Shown here in pieces: positions 35,380 through 47,099 of a DNA stretch of 64,000 nucleotides. Within the stretch, counting starts at the first letter, position 1. Every line of letters begins with the position of its first letter. Below the pieces are notes generated by a model, which did no database searches, was not told where the DNA came from, and saw nothing but the letters and a program-made list of their open reading frames with translations. Both the position numbers and the translations under genes were made by a program. Source of the stretch: Calliphora vicina (Eukaryota > Arthropoda > Insecta > Diptera > Calliphoridae); assembly GCF_958450345.1 (NCBI RefSeq), contig NC_088783.1:10977701-11041700 (forward strand), read 5' to 3'.

Positions 35380-36108
35380 ATACCCTACACCACCATAGTG
35401 GGGAGGGTATAATACGTTTGTGCATATGTTTGTAACGCCCAAAAATATTACTCTAACACCCACCTCGGTATACTGATCGACTTAGAATCACTTTTTGAGT
35501 CGATGTCCTTTCACCCGCCTGGCTGGCTGTCCATGTAAACTTTGTGCACAAGTATAGCTCGCAATTTTGAAGATATTTTAATCAAATTTGGTACATATAC
35601 TTTTTTTGGCCCAATGGCCAAGCCTATTGGAACTAGCTTAAATCGGTATATTATTTCATCTAGCTCCCATACAAATGTCCTCCCGAAATTGGGCTTTGTC
35701 AGTCATATATGTTTAATTTATATATATATATATCTTTACAAATTTCGCTTTAAATAAGTTCTATATATACGAAATTCATGTCACCAAATTTTGTTACGAT
35801 CGGTCTATAATTAGTCATAGCTCTCATATAGACCCGCTTCCAAAAATCACTTTAACGTGCATAAATCTCTTAAAAATGTTGGTATACAAACAACATTCAA
35901 CATAAATAACTTTCATATAGACATAAATCACGCGACCTAATATCATGTTGATCGGTTCATAACTGGTCATAGCTCTCATATAAGGCCCACTTCCGAAAAT
36001 CACTCAAAAATATAAATTATTGAAATTTTAAAAGAAAAATGTTTTTGCTCATTTACTTGGTGTAGGGTATTATATGGTCGGGCTTGGCCGACCATACCTT
36101 CTTACTTG
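35380..36108 (+). mobile_element. DINE-B element, full length
   Basis: The 5' palindrome ATACCCTACACCACCATAGT...GGGAGGGTATAA starts at 35380. The body has AACGCCCAAAAATATTACTC, GATCGACTTAGAATCACTTT and CATGTAAACTTTGTGCAC. The subterminal GTAGGGTATTATA, stem-loop GGTCGGGCTTGGCCGACC and TTCTTACTTG|T terminus end at 36108. This is the best complete reference copy for family B in the window. It encodes nothing. Confidence 0.85.
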
Positions 36109-36956
36109 TTTTTACATTAAAATGGGATGAAACGTCGAATCATGAAATCGTTAAATTCTCTGCGAGCTGTTAAGTTTTCCCTAATTAATTTGCCATGTCA
36201 AAACATAAGGCAGACATGTTATATATCAATGGATAGAGGATTTTGTATACTTTTCAAAAATGTATATAACTTTTGACAATTAAAAAATTCATGGAATACT
36301 TTTTTGAAAAATATGACAAAAAATGGTTTTTATTGAATTTTAGCATAGATAAAAATGTTTCAAATTGCAATTAAATTTTTATTTATGAATAGGTTTTAAT
36401 GAAATTTCAAAGTTATGTAGATTTTTCTATTTAAAATGGAAAAATAAAAACATATTTTGAAATTTATTATCAACAATTCTCAAAAAAATTTTGAAAATTA
36501 CCAAAAATGTGAATTTTTAGTTTTTTGGCTATAATATCCATACCAGGGTCGGTGTTATCGAAACCCTTTACAAAATAATTAAAAACATATTGGGCCATCT
36601 AAAATCGGATACTATATTTTAATATCGAATATTCGATTTGAGAATTTTTGCCCTAAATTTGAATTTTACATAAAAAATAGTAATTTTTTGGATGGATCTG
36701 GTCTCCACGGTATCAAACATTTTCAAATTGTTTTTCATTTACAATATTTGATGTAATGTTAGCTTTTCAAAAAGTATAAATTCCTTATCCATCTTCTGAG
36801 AAATTTTTTGAGTTAACTTAAATAGCAAAAAATTACTTGTTTCCCAAAAAATAGCGAAAATAAGCACCTTTTTAAAATTTTTAAATTCAAATGCATATAA
36901 CTTTGGACATAGTCAGTATTTTTAAACAATTATTTTTCTATTTGACACATAAGTAC
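36109..36956. other. No gene seen; probable unclassified repeat
   Basis: AT-rich text with no coding signal. Together with 38206-38591 it is the sequence the hAT element inserted into; its style (short homopolymers, AAATCGGA words) suggests an unidentified repeat. Confidence 0.35.
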
Positions 36957-36964
36957 ATGTATTG

Positions 36965-38197
36965 CAGAGCTGTAAATGAATCACTCATTTTTGAATTAAT
37001 TCACGAATCATTCACACAAAAAAATGAATTGAATGAAATTTGAGTTAATTCAAATGAATTTGGTAAAAATGAATTGCAATTCGTTTCTAATTCAAATGAA
37101 TTGAATTGATTTTGAATTAATTCAAATGAATTTGGTAAAAATGAATTGCAATTCGTTTCCAATTCAAATGAATTGAATTGATGTTGAATTAATTCAATTC
37201 ATTTACAATTCATTTGAATTGAATTGATTTTGAATTAATTCAAATGAACTAGAAAAAAAATTAGCAATTCATTTCCAACTCCGACGCGAAATTCGCAGCA
37301 TATTTAGCAGGTTGTTCAAAGTCATCAAGTATGCAGTATAATTAATCGACGGTTAAAAAATCTTTCTTTAAATATAATGCGCCGTTACCATCGTCAGCTG
37401 GCGTTGAAAGATTATTTTCGTACGCCTCTATTCTAAACATCCCTAAACGTGGATCTCTTTCAGATGATAATTTTGAAAAGCTATTATTGTTTAAGGTGAA
37501 TGATGCATTCTAATTAAATATAATTAGCCTTATTTATGAAACTCAATTGTGTTAGTTCAAAACATTGTTCATACATTGTTATTTTTCCTGATTTTTGATT
37601 ATTTTTGGAAGATAGTTTTGTTTTTTTGAAATAAATATAATATAAATATTAGCAAAAAGTTTGTCGTTGGGTGGTCGTGGGTCACAAAATTTGAAAAATT
37701 ATTAATTGCTTCTTGAATATTAAATATCTTTTGTCGTTCAGCGTATTTAAAAATAAAAATCAGTTCTTCTTGAAGAAATAAACCACAAACACCATGTTTT
37801 CATTGTTCATGCGCGTATACAGGACAAGGCTTTTAATTTTTTGTACTGGATATTTTCATTTTGGTAGGAGAAATCTTTCATTCCCCCTAGAGATCTGCTC
37901 TCGAATCTTATTGACTGCAACTCATTTTTGAGTCATTCATTTGAATTGCTAATTCTTTTTTCTAATTCGTTTGAATTAATTCAAAATCAATTCAATTCAA
38001 ATGAATTGTAAATGAATTGCAACTCATTTTTACAAATTCATTTGAATTAGAAATGAATTGAAATTCATTTCTGCCTAATTCGTTTGAATTGATTCAAATT
38101 TCATTCAATTCATTTTTTCAATTCAATGAATTAATTCAAAATTTAGCTAATTCATAATGAATTAAAATCAAAAAAGAATGATTCATTTACAGCTCTG
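36965..38197 (+). mobile_element. hAT element, internally deleted, 8-bp target duplication
   Basis: The ends CAGAGCTGTAAATGAATCA and TGATTCATTTACAGCTCTG are inverted. ATGTATTG flanks both sides exactly (36957-36964 and 38198-38205). CAGAGCTGTAAA-type ends plus 8-bp duplication define hAT. Both subterminal regions are arrays of AATTCAAATGAATTGAATTG-like repeats in inverted orientation (36995-37275 and 37920-38165), likely transposase-binding arrays. A remnant of the transposase C-terminus lies between. Length 1,233 bp, far shorter than an autonomous hAT. Confidence 0.9.
37346..37513 (+). pseudogene. hAT transposase C-terminal dimerisation domain remnant
   Basis: The open frame reads KKSFFKYNAPLPSS, then AGVERLFSYASILNIPKR and GSLSDDNFEKLLLFKVNDAF, ending at TAA 37511-37513. 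This is the hATC dimerisation block (LPSSA.VERLFS......KR..LSD.NFEKLL). In intact hAT enzymes the Glu of VERLFS is the third catalytic acid, and it is kept here. The BED finger, first two acids and insertion domain are absent, so this is an exon-sized leftover of an internally deleted element. Plus orientation gives the element its strand. Confidence 0.85.
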
Positions 38198-38205
38198 ATG
38201 TATTG

Positions 38206-38591
38206 TTAGTCCAATAAAGGAAAACTGTAGAAAATAGGGAAATATTTGAATCCGCTGTTATCAAAAAACTGGAGTAGGGTGGGCAAAAATGTTGAAAATT
38301 TAATTTTCAAATGCGAATATCTCCTAAGCTATAAAAGATAATTGATAGCTATGACGAGGATGAGAAGATTCTAATTTTTTTGAAATCGGAACACAAACGA
38401 AGAAATGTGATCGTTTTCAAAATGTAACATATCCGAGATGTCCTACACTGAGGAACCTTGGTCGCACCCCTGGTGGGCTCATGAAGTCCAATTTCAAAAC
38501 TTAGAATCGACAATACTTCCTCTTTGTGAATGTGAAATTTCATTCAAATCGGATTTACCGTTTAGAGGTTCCATATTTATTTCCCTCTATT
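38206..38591. other. No gene seen
   Basis: Continuation of the sequence interrupted by the hAT element. It contains GGAACCTTGGTCGCACCCCT, unusually GC-rich for the window. The 64-codon frame at 38349-38543 (minus) has no recognisable domain. Confidence 0.35.
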
Positions 38592-39216
38592 TATACCCTA
38601 CATCACCATAGTGGGGAGTGTATGCGTTTGTGCAGATGTGTGTAACGCCCAAAAATGTTGGTCTAACACCCACCTTAAAGTATACCGATCGACTTAGAAT
38701 CACTTTCTGAGTCGATTAAACGATGTCCGTCCGTCTGGCTGGTTGGCTGGCTGGCTGTCCATGTAAACTTTGTGCGCAGAGTACAGATCGCAATTTTGAA
38801 AATATTTCGATAAAATTTAGTACATATTATTTTTTCGGCCCGAGGAACAAGTCTTTTGAAACTGGCCGAAATCGGTCCATTATTTCACCTAGCCCCCATA
38901 CAAATGTCCTTCCGAAAGTGGATTTTATCGGTCATAAATGTGTAATTTATACATGTATCTCCACAAATTCCGCTCCAAATAAGTTTTATATATACAAAAT
39001 TCATGTCACCAAATTTTGTTACGATCGGTCCATAATTAGTCATATAGACCCGCTTCCGAAAATCACTTTAACGTGCATAAATCGCTTAAAAATGTTCGTA
39101 TACACACAAAATTCAACATAATTAACTTTCATATAGACATAAATCACACGACCTAATTTCATGGTGATCCGTCCATAATTGGTCATAGCTACATATAAGG
39201 CCCATTTCGAAAAAAA
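38592..39216 (+). mobile_element. DINE-B element lacking its 3' end
   Basis: The 5' palindrome TATACCCTACATCACCATAG...GGGGAGTGTA and the full body through GGTCATAGCTACATATAAGG and CCCATTTCG. The stem-loop and TTACTTG terminus are missing, and a mariner relic begins just after. The 132-codon frame at 38723-39121 is repeat sequence. Confidence 0.8.
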
Positions 39217-39246
39217 AGTAACAGTTTTTATGTTTTGTTTGTATTT

Positions 39247-39650
39247 TTAGACTTTACTACTTAAAAAGTCAGTTATTAAAAAAGACATTATTGTAGCTTT
39301 GTAAGCGAAGTTTTTGCTGGGATAATAACCCTTTTGCTCCCACCAAATACAGAGAATTATTTTACGGCTAAGGCTTTGGTGACGACTCGACTGGTTGGCT
39401 GAGCTTCCCATACAATCTTTTACTCTTCGGGTTGTCGTAATAGATCCATTTTTCATCTTATGTAATGATTCGGTGTAAAAATGATTTCTTTTATAGCTCG
39501 CAAGCATCATTTCGGACATGCAAAATCTTCTCTCAAGGTCTCTTGACTTCAATTCTTAAACTACCCAATTTTCCTGCTTCAACATTTTCGTAGCAAAAAA
39601 AAAACTTTGTTCTTTACACTATAATGTTCAATAACTAAGTGAGAATAAAT
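39247..39650 (-). pseudogene. Mariner relic with large internal deletion
   Basis: Reading the minus strand: the leader (39650-39590) matches the leader of the relic at 1416-1640, then the start codon with MLKQENWVV joins directly to ELKSRDLERRFCMSEMML, so the whole DNA-binding region is deleted. HKMKNGSITTTRRVK is the frameshifted GDEKWIHYDN..KRK region. IILCIWWEQKGYYP at about 39355-39315 corresponds to the CIWWDQ motif. This is an internally deleted, MITE-like derivative. Confidence 0.75.
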
Positions 39651-40806
39651 GACAGATATGTAGCCTTCAAAATCAAATATAATTTTTTTAAAACAAAAAC
39701 CTCGTTCAAAATATACGCAATTTTTTTTTTCTTTTTTTATTTTTAAATCATTCACTAAGTAGATTTCAATATTTATCATAAAATATACTTAGGTGCTGGA
39801 TATAAATGATTATGCAGCCGAATAATGTTGTTTTTCTTACTGTACCTGCAATGGTTCCTGAGTTAACAGCCCTTGGCCGAGTAAGCTCGTGTCATTCCAT
39901 TGCGTCATTCTGTTATGCCTGCCCACTGCAGCTGGGGGCATGATATAAATGATGTTGTACAGCATGACTACACATGATTTCCTAGAATATTAGTAAATAG
40001 GTACTCAATTCTGTTTAATTTTCCGAAACAACTGGGAAAACAAACGTCCTTGAATATGTTACACATGAACGGCAAAAACTATTGATATTTTGCCATATTT
40101 TTCTCTACCCCTAATACAGTGATGATGTGTTGTTTATAATGTTAAATGTATTTTTGAATTATATACGCTTGCAATGATTTTAAAATTTGATTAGCAAGAC
40201 TCGTACATCATCAACTCGTCAGCATCATCATAAATCTATCCATCCAATGAGTATGTGATACATGGATATATACAGAAATTTATAGATACAAAAAAAACCC
40301 CATGGAAAATCTCTGACTATATGACCGACCGTTACAGGTTTTTGCAAGAATTTAATTGCATTTCGTGTTTCCACTCCTACACACATATCCACACACAATC
40401 ATACATACTTATAACTTTTTGTCTCAGTTATAGTTGTCATCGTTTTTAATACACATGTGACAGGGAAGAATGAAACGTTTGTCATTTATTCAATGACATT
40501 GAGTGCTGTTTTTTATGGGCTGTTTTATGGTAATGATGATGACGATGATGACGACGATGATGTTTATGTTTGTTAATGATAATGATGTTATAGCAAAGCT
40601 TTGCAAAGTAACCACAAAAGCCCATTGTGGCCAGCTCTTATACATATATGTGCATGTATGTATATTGGTGTTTATAGCCAACCAGCCAGTCAACCACCAA
40701 CCAACAAACCATTTATCCTTTCAGTCCTGGTGCCCCGCCGCTTACCTACCAACACTGGCAGCCCAACTACTATTCATTTATTCATTTGTACATTCATCTA
40801 TCCATC

Positions 40807-40844
<38 letters not shown>

Positions 40845-41850
40845 TTCACACATACTTTTCATATGTTTGTGACCTCTTAACCGAAACCAAAATGATTCAA
40901 TGATTATTGCCACGTTAGCCATTGTCATCACCTCCAACATTGTAATCATTATCATTCAAAACGGCTGCATTTCAAATTTTATTGCCTTTGTAAGCCTCAT
41001 CATTGTCGTCATCATCACTGTACATGTGGATGTATGTATGTATGTATATAAGCATTACCGTCTGACTGTCGTTTGTACTAGGAGTGGGACAACTGTGTGA
41101 CTGCATGCATTTTCATTTTGTAAACTGAAATATCAACAGTAACGTCATTTGAAATATTCATATGTATATGATCCATAACTGTCATCGTTTAGTTCTTATT
41201 GCGTTGCCTTGCTGGCTGGCTGCTTGCAATATGACTACTGCTGTCATGCAAATTCTGTTTATGACAATAATCATCATCAGCAGGACGATGTAAATGTCAA
41301 TATAATTGTATGGTTAGTATTTTGAAATGAAACCAATAGTGTTGTTTGCCTTAATATTGGCCTTCATAGAAAATTAAAAATGACATAAACTATTGATCAG
41401 CAGCAAAACATCAAACAAATATTATGTATTGCAAGTAGAGATTTTTTCATAACTCCAACAAGCTTTTTTTCCTTTTGTAGTTATCAGTTAAACTACAAAT
41501 TTGTAAACAATATCTTCAGTGAAATACAAAATACTGTCAATCATAATGTTTGGATTAAAATACTTTGTAATTTATTTACACATATTTTAAGTAATACCAA
41601 GTGATTGAAATGGTTTAGACTGAACAAACATTTAATGAATTGCTGTGTTCTCTATTACCCACTGTCTATACTTGATCAATATTTATCGTAACAATTAATT
41701 GGTTATCCGAGCAAAAACACTAACAATTATGTCATAACGAAGCAATAATACCTAATAAATGGAGACTATACTTAATAATTTTTTGACTTGCCAACCATTT
41801 TGATATTTATACTGACAAAAATTTATACAATTTTCCCCATATTCTGAGCG
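39651..41850. other. No gene seen; microsatellite-rich
   Basis: 40533-40562 is GATGAT/GACGAT-rich and 40676-40850 is CCAACCAG/CCAGCCAG-rich. TGTATGTATG occurs at 41030-41047. The open frames of 125 and 100 codons here come from these repeats, in overlapping frames. This may be host unique sequence; no exon is identifiable. Confidence 0.45.
40806..40841. repeat. (CCAG)n microsatellite
   Basis: About eight to nine uninterrupted CCAG units (reading CCAGCCAGCCAGCCAGCCAG). It yields a spurious PASQPASQPASQ peptide in one frame. Confidence 0.85.
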
Positions 41851-41852
41851 GT

Positions 41853-42040
41853 TTTCTGCCTATGCTCGCTTAAAACGGCTTATAAGAGATAGTACGCTTT
41901 TGGTCCAACCAAATACAGATCATTACATTAGTGCCATTTATATTTGGCTTTGGTGTAGATTCAGCTGGTTGGTCCGGCTTCACATACGATATCTTACGCT
42001 TCAGATTATCGTAGCGCATCCATTTTTCATCACAAGTAGT
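41853..42040 (-). pseudogene. Mariner transposase fragment around the first catalytic Asp
   Basis: The minus strand reads KMETTCDEKWMRYDNLKRK then SYVKPDQPAESTPKP and NVMICIWLDQKRTISY. It covers CDEKW (normally GDEKW) to CIWWDQKG, the same window of mariner as at 796-984. Truncated at both sides; a hAT remnant abuts it at 42043. Confidence 0.8.
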
Positions 42041-42042
42041 TT

Positions 42043-42390
42043 CCATCTTCAAATGAAATAGATTTTATCTCAGATGAGGAGCTGGAACAAAATGAAAATA
42101 TTTCGATTGCTCAAAGGCTAAAAGATATTATTAATAAATGTAAAAAACCCAAATAACAATAACGAAACCAAGTTATAATGTAGATTTGCAACTTACAAAA
42201 GAAATAGATCACTTTATTTCTGAAGGAACAAGAGGAAAATACTTGCAGATTTGTTATAAGTATTTGCAAACGGTTTTGCCAATATGTAAGAAGTTTTTCG
42301 ACAGCAGCATATGTCGGAAACAAAAGGCAGACGAAACCATAGATACAATAGTATGCTTTTTAGCATGATACAAAAATACAAGGTAGTTCC
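42043..42390 (+). pseudogene. hAT transposase C-terminal remnant (second hAT type)
   Basis: Plus strand: DFISDEELEQNENISIAQRL (42060ff), then LTKEIDHFISEGTRGKYLQI (42190-42250), and in another frame SFSTAAYVGNKRQTK (42294-42338), then ETIDTIVCFLA (42332-42364). This is the order of the hAT C-terminus (ERAFS.AGY..NK....LDDETIDTI.FL). It differs from the copy at 37346-37513, so it represents another hAT lineage. At least two frameshifts. No ends were found. Confidence 0.6.
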
Positions 42391-42833
42391 ACTTTCTCTT
42401 TTTGTCGCCATATTAACGTTCTGACGTTTATTGGAATTATGAAAAATCGTGCTACCGTATTCATTTATAAAATCCCATTTTTTGTTTATTTAAAAATAAA
42501 AAAGAAACAGAAACAAAAAATTTTAACTAAAGAAATTCGTTTTTTTAAATAATTTTAAAATAAAAAAGAAAAAACTATGTGCGCCATTGGAAAGGAAAAT
42601 ATCCCTTACACAGACTCCAAGAAAGAAAAGACACAAAAATAATGTTCGTCTGCGAATTGATCAAGAATACTTCCTCTGGTTCTAGTATGGCTCAAAAAAG
42701 CTGACAGCAAGATTCGGTGAAATCCCGTTATCACTGTATAAATAAAAGTTAATTTCTATAAACGGAGGGACAAGCTCTCTGAAGGACTACGCCTCCCCTT
42801 ATCCAGACAAGTTAATATGTATTATCTACTACT
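42391..42833. other. No gene seen
   Basis: No supported features between the hAT remnant and the foldback element. Confidence 0.4.
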
Positions 42834-44895
42834 TTGCTACTAAGTAAATACTTTTGCAATTGAATGCAAAAGAATCGAAATATGTACGTAATTATCGTTG
42901 TAATCAGATATAAATGACAAAATTTGATTAAAAAATTTTAAAGTTATTACAAATTCGCCAGACCATTAACGTGTTTCAGGCCACTTGAACAAAAAATTTA
43001 GGAAAGAAATTAAGATATTTCGAGAAAAATTAAAATAAAAGCCCATTTTTACTTAAAATATGTCCATATTTACTTGTATATGAGTTTTTGTCTTCGTAGG
43101 ATACCGTTAACCTATTCGCAGGTATGGCCAAAAAAAATAATTTTTTTTAACGGCTGTTTCAAAACTCCATTTTCAAATTTTTAAAAATTTTGTTAAACAA
43201 ATTTCAGATTTTTTCGATCATCACATTGGGGTTTATTCAGATCAAAATAGGGAATAAAAATATGAAAAAATTATGTCAATACCTCTTACAGTTTTTCCGT
43301 ACCTGCGATTTAAATTTTGCGATTTTCAAGAAAAACTAATTTTTTGTCCATATTTAGGCGAATGAGCCCAATTTCCTTACTGTTATAAATTTTAAGTAAA
43401 ACTTATTCATAGTATTATAATCCTGGCAATTCAAAATATGGTCTGAAAGTTTTACTAAAATCGGAAAACGTTAACCTTTAAATCGTGAAGGTCAAAGGTC
43501 AAATTTTTCAATATTTTGAATTTCTAATGAAAAGATAGCGAAATGTTACATATTTTTGGGACGATTTTAATGCAACTTAAGGAAAATATAACATAAAGTC
43601 CAGAATTTAAAAGAACAGCACAAAAATGGAAATTAACCCTTAGCAGCACTTGGGGTCCAAATTACCCTCAACTTTTAAAATCACGAAAAACACAACCATT
43701 TTGACCCCAAGTCCTCTTAAAGGTTAAAATACATTTTTTCACTGTTGTTGTAAATGCTAGACCCCAATATATATTTTCCTCTAGTTTCATGAAAATCGGC
43801 TCAAAAATATATAACATTTCGCTATCTTTTCATTAGAAATTCCAAATATTGAAAAATTTGACCTTTGACCTTTGACCTTCACGATTCAAAGGTTATCGTT
43901 TTCCGATTTTAGTAAAACTTTCAGAACATATTTAAAATTACAAGGACTATAATATTATGAATAGGTTTTACTTAAAATTTATAACAGTAAGGAAATTGGA
44001 CTCAGTCGCCTAAATATGGACAAAAATTAAGTTTTTCTTGAAAATCGCAAAATTTAAATCGCAGGTACGGAAAAACTGTAAGAGGTATTGACATAATTTT
44101 TTCATATTTTTATTCCCTATTTTGATGTCAATAAACCCCAATGTGATGATCGCAAAAATCTGAAATTTGTTTAACAAAATTTTTAAAAATTTGAAAATGG
44201 AGTTTTGAAACAGCCGTTAAAAAATATTATTTTTTTTGGCCATACCTGCGAATAGGTTAACGGTATCCTACGAAGACAAAAACTCATATACAAGTAAATA
44301 TGGACATATTTTAAGTAAAAATGGGCTTTTATTTTAATTTTTCTCGAAATATCTTAATTTCTTTCCTAAATTTTTTGTTCAAGTGGCCTGAAACACGTTA
44401 ATGGTCTGGCGAATTTGTAATAACTTTAAAATTTTTTAATCAAATTTTGTCATTTATATCTGATTACAACGATAATAACGTACATATTTCGATTCTTTTG
44501 CATTCAATTGCAAAAGTATTTATTTAGTAGCAAAATTTTTTCAAAAACTGAAAAATTTGCATTTTTCTCTAATTTTGGCGATAATACAGTTTTTGGGTAA
44601 TTTTGAACCAAAGGAGATACAGGGTTAATTTCCAATTTTTTTTTTTAATGTAATATTCATTAATATAAATAAATCTACATATTTCTAGAAAAAAATGCAG
44701 AAAGTTAACGAGTTTCACCTATTTATTCCATATTAACAGTAAAATTTTGCATATATCTGAACTTTGACCTCGATGCGCGTCCAGAAATCGTTGCCCGATT
44801 TGGCTCAAGTTTTCAGCACTTAACATTTAGGCCTAGTGTCACAATATTCCACCCGGCACTCTTTGAAATCTAAAAAAAAAAATCGGCTGTCACTC
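42834..44895. mobile_element. Second large foldback element, left end truncated
   Basis: The two arms are almost mirror images: the left arm 42834 to about 43660 and the right arm about 43725-44530, with a loop containing TTTTAAAATCACGAAAAACA (the loop of 18235-20328, reversed). Matching pairs include CCAGACCATTAACGTGTTTC (42959) with the inverted copy near 44390. The right arm continues past the left arm's end to about 44895, closing with CTGTCACTCTA. It is the same family as 18235-20328 by shared blocks (ACCTATTCGCAGGTATGG, GACCTTTGACC), with about 5' 50-300 bases lost from the left arm. Confidence 0.8.
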
Positions 44896-45284
44896 TAATG
44901 TATATACGAAGCAATATTTTCTAAGGTCAATTTAAATGGTCGGTTACACAATGTTTTTGATTTTACAAAATCTGGATGGTTAACAAAAGAAACAAATAAT
45001 TTCATTAAATATGTATCTTTTATAAATTAATATAAATTGCGCATTAAAATTAAAAATTTCTTAAAAGTTATATCCCTTTTTCCATATGTGGCAACGATTT
45101 TTTTATTGTTTACAAAAAACTAATTTCAAATAATTCCAATAAACTTCAAAAATATTTTTGTGAGAGAGAAGTGGAGTAACCTTGTTTATTTGAATCATGC
45201 TTTTTAGTGTCTAATAAAAATTAATTGCTAAATAAAAAATTTACTTTCAATTGTAAAGACATAATTATGTACGTTTCTTTCTTA

Positions 45285-45387
45285 TAATTTTCGGGATTTT
45301 AGATTTCCCAAAAATCCCGAAATCCCGATTCTTTACCAAATCCCGATCCCCGGGATTTTCAAAAATCAGTACCGATTAGCATCTCTA
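45285..45387. mobile_element. Family E (CGGGATTT) element, right-end piece
   Basis: CGGGATTTT, CCCAAAAATCCCGAAATCCC and CCCCGGGATTTTCAAAAATC lead to the terminus GATTAGCATCTCTA at 45387. ATCTCAGC follows, which is DINE-A sequence. The imperfect inverted partner is at 47100-47230. Confidence 0.5.
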
Positions 45388-46808
45388 ATCTCAGCCATTT
45401 GTGGGCCGATTTTGTCAATTTTAAATAGCAACTAGTGTTTATAAAAAACCGACTTTTTAAAAAACCGGTTTGTCGGTTAACCGAAAATTGGCCTTTTTTA
45501 AAAAACCGGGTTTTTGGTTAACCGACATTGAAAAAACCGGTTAAACCGGTTAACCGTCATATATGTGTAAAAATCATAAAATGTCCAATAAAGTATATAC
45601 AGCTTTAAAATTTTTAGTTTTTTGTAGTCAGGAATGGTTAATATTATAAAACTATAAATATACAAAAGTGCTAAGTGCATTTTATTTTGTAAAAATTTCA
45701 AAATTATTATCTCAGTCAAATGGAATTGAGTATAATTATGTTACTAAATATATAATACTTGTTTTAATTATTGGTTTATTCATTAAATTTCAACCAAAAA
45801 ATGTAAATACATTTTTTAATTAAATATTTGATAATTTTGAAATTTATTATCACCTTTACTTTCTGATATGAAACAGAAAATGTTACAAGTCCCAAAAAAG
45901 GACCTATAAGATGCAAACGCACTTCTTCTTAGCTGTAATTATTTGTCATTATAAATCATAAAAATTAATTAATAAAACTCCATTATCAGATTTCAAAAAT
46001 ATTTCAAATCAAATTAAATTTTGTCTCTCCTGTAATATTTCTGAAAAGCTAACGAAATGATTAATAAATTTAAATTTTAAGAACAAAACACACTAATGAA
46101 GTCAAAATTATTGAAAGAATTTTTGTACATCGAATTCAATTTAACATTTGGTAAAATCATCACTAAGTTTTTAATGAATCATTAGTAAGTTTTAGCCTAA
46201 ACTTATAGAATTATGCGAAATTTAATTTAAATTTTTAATAGTTCCACTATTATTTATTATTTATTCTGAAATAGTTTTTAAGTAAACTCATCGTTTTCTC
46301 TTATTTAGCTTCATTGTAATTCATAAAAATATTAATCTAAAGAGGCTTGTATTATAAATCAGCAGTTTAGGTTTCAAATCAGACCAATAATGTGTATACA
46401 ATGAATATTAAAAATGCACAAAAAAATTAGATTTATTAATTTTAATCCCAAATTTTAAAAACCGGTTAACCGAGTGATAAAAACCGGATAAACCGGTTAA
46501 CCGAAAATCAACATTTTAAATTAACCGGTTCGCATAAAACCGAAATTTCGAAGAAAACCCGGTTTTTCGGTTAACCGGTTAACCGGTTTATAAACACTAA
46601 TAGCAACCGAGCCGGAAGAATTCCAGTATTTGTAAGTTATTTGGGGGCTACGAAAGTTGATTTCAACATACAGACGGACATGTCTATATCGACTTTGCTA
46701 TCTATAAGGATCCAGACTATATATACTTTGTGGGGTCTGAAATGAAAAACACAGAAATTATAAACGGAATGACAAACTTTTATATACCCTTGCCACCCTT
46801 ACCCTTTG
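45388..46808 (-). mobile_element. DINE-A 5' half, interrupted by a hAT-type element
   Basis: 45388-45432 (ATCTCAGCCATTTGTGGGCC to AAATAGCAAC) continues at 46600 (ATAGCAACCGAGCCGGAAGA), with GTTGATTTCAACATACAGAC, GACATGTCTATATCGACTTT, GACTATATATACTTTGTGGG and the eroded 5' palindrome ATACCCTTGCCACCC to about 46808. The gap is the insertion 45433-46599. The missing 3' half is at 47231-47500, in the opposite orientation. Confidence 0.75.
45433..46599. mobile_element. hAT-type non-autonomous element with CCGGTTAACC arrays
   Basis: The ends TAGTGTTTATAAAAAACCG and TTTATAAACACTA are inverted. ATAGCAAC flanks both sides exactly (45425-45432 and 46600-46607). Both subterminal regions repeat AACCGGTTAACCG (45460-45560 and 46460-46590), a palindromic word likely to be a transposase-binding site. 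The middle is AT-rich and non-coding. 1,167 bp. The 8-bp duplication supports hAT. Confidence 0.85.
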
Positions 46809-47099
46809 CTTGTTTGTTTGTACTTTATAGGATGCTAAACTACTGGAAGGAACTCTGGAAGGAAAAATAGGCTGAGTTTTGTTAGATAACCTACAAAAAA
46901 ATGTGAAGAATTGATTTCCATAGCCCCACTCTAGGAAATCCAAAAATATCGCTTTCCTTTATTAACTAAACTAACTGTTGTAGCAGGAGATGAGCTTAAC
47001 AACTTTGCTGAACATCACTTTGCGATATTCGGGCATGTAGAATGTCAATATGCATAAAAAAGGCATACAAAAATTACAATTTCCCCTATTTATTTATGA
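46809..47099. other. Unclassified sequence between family E and DINE-A pieces
   Basis: No coding signal or repeat match recognised. Confidence 0.3.

Noticed and set aside
38723..39121. 132-codon open frame in DINE-B
   Set aside because: Homologous frames appear in other DINE-B copies on varying strands with stops. The family is non-coding.
40503..40903. Overlapping 125- and 100-codon frames with PASQ repeats
   Set aside because: They come from the (CCAG)n and GATGAT microsatellites in two frames. No conserved protein is visible.
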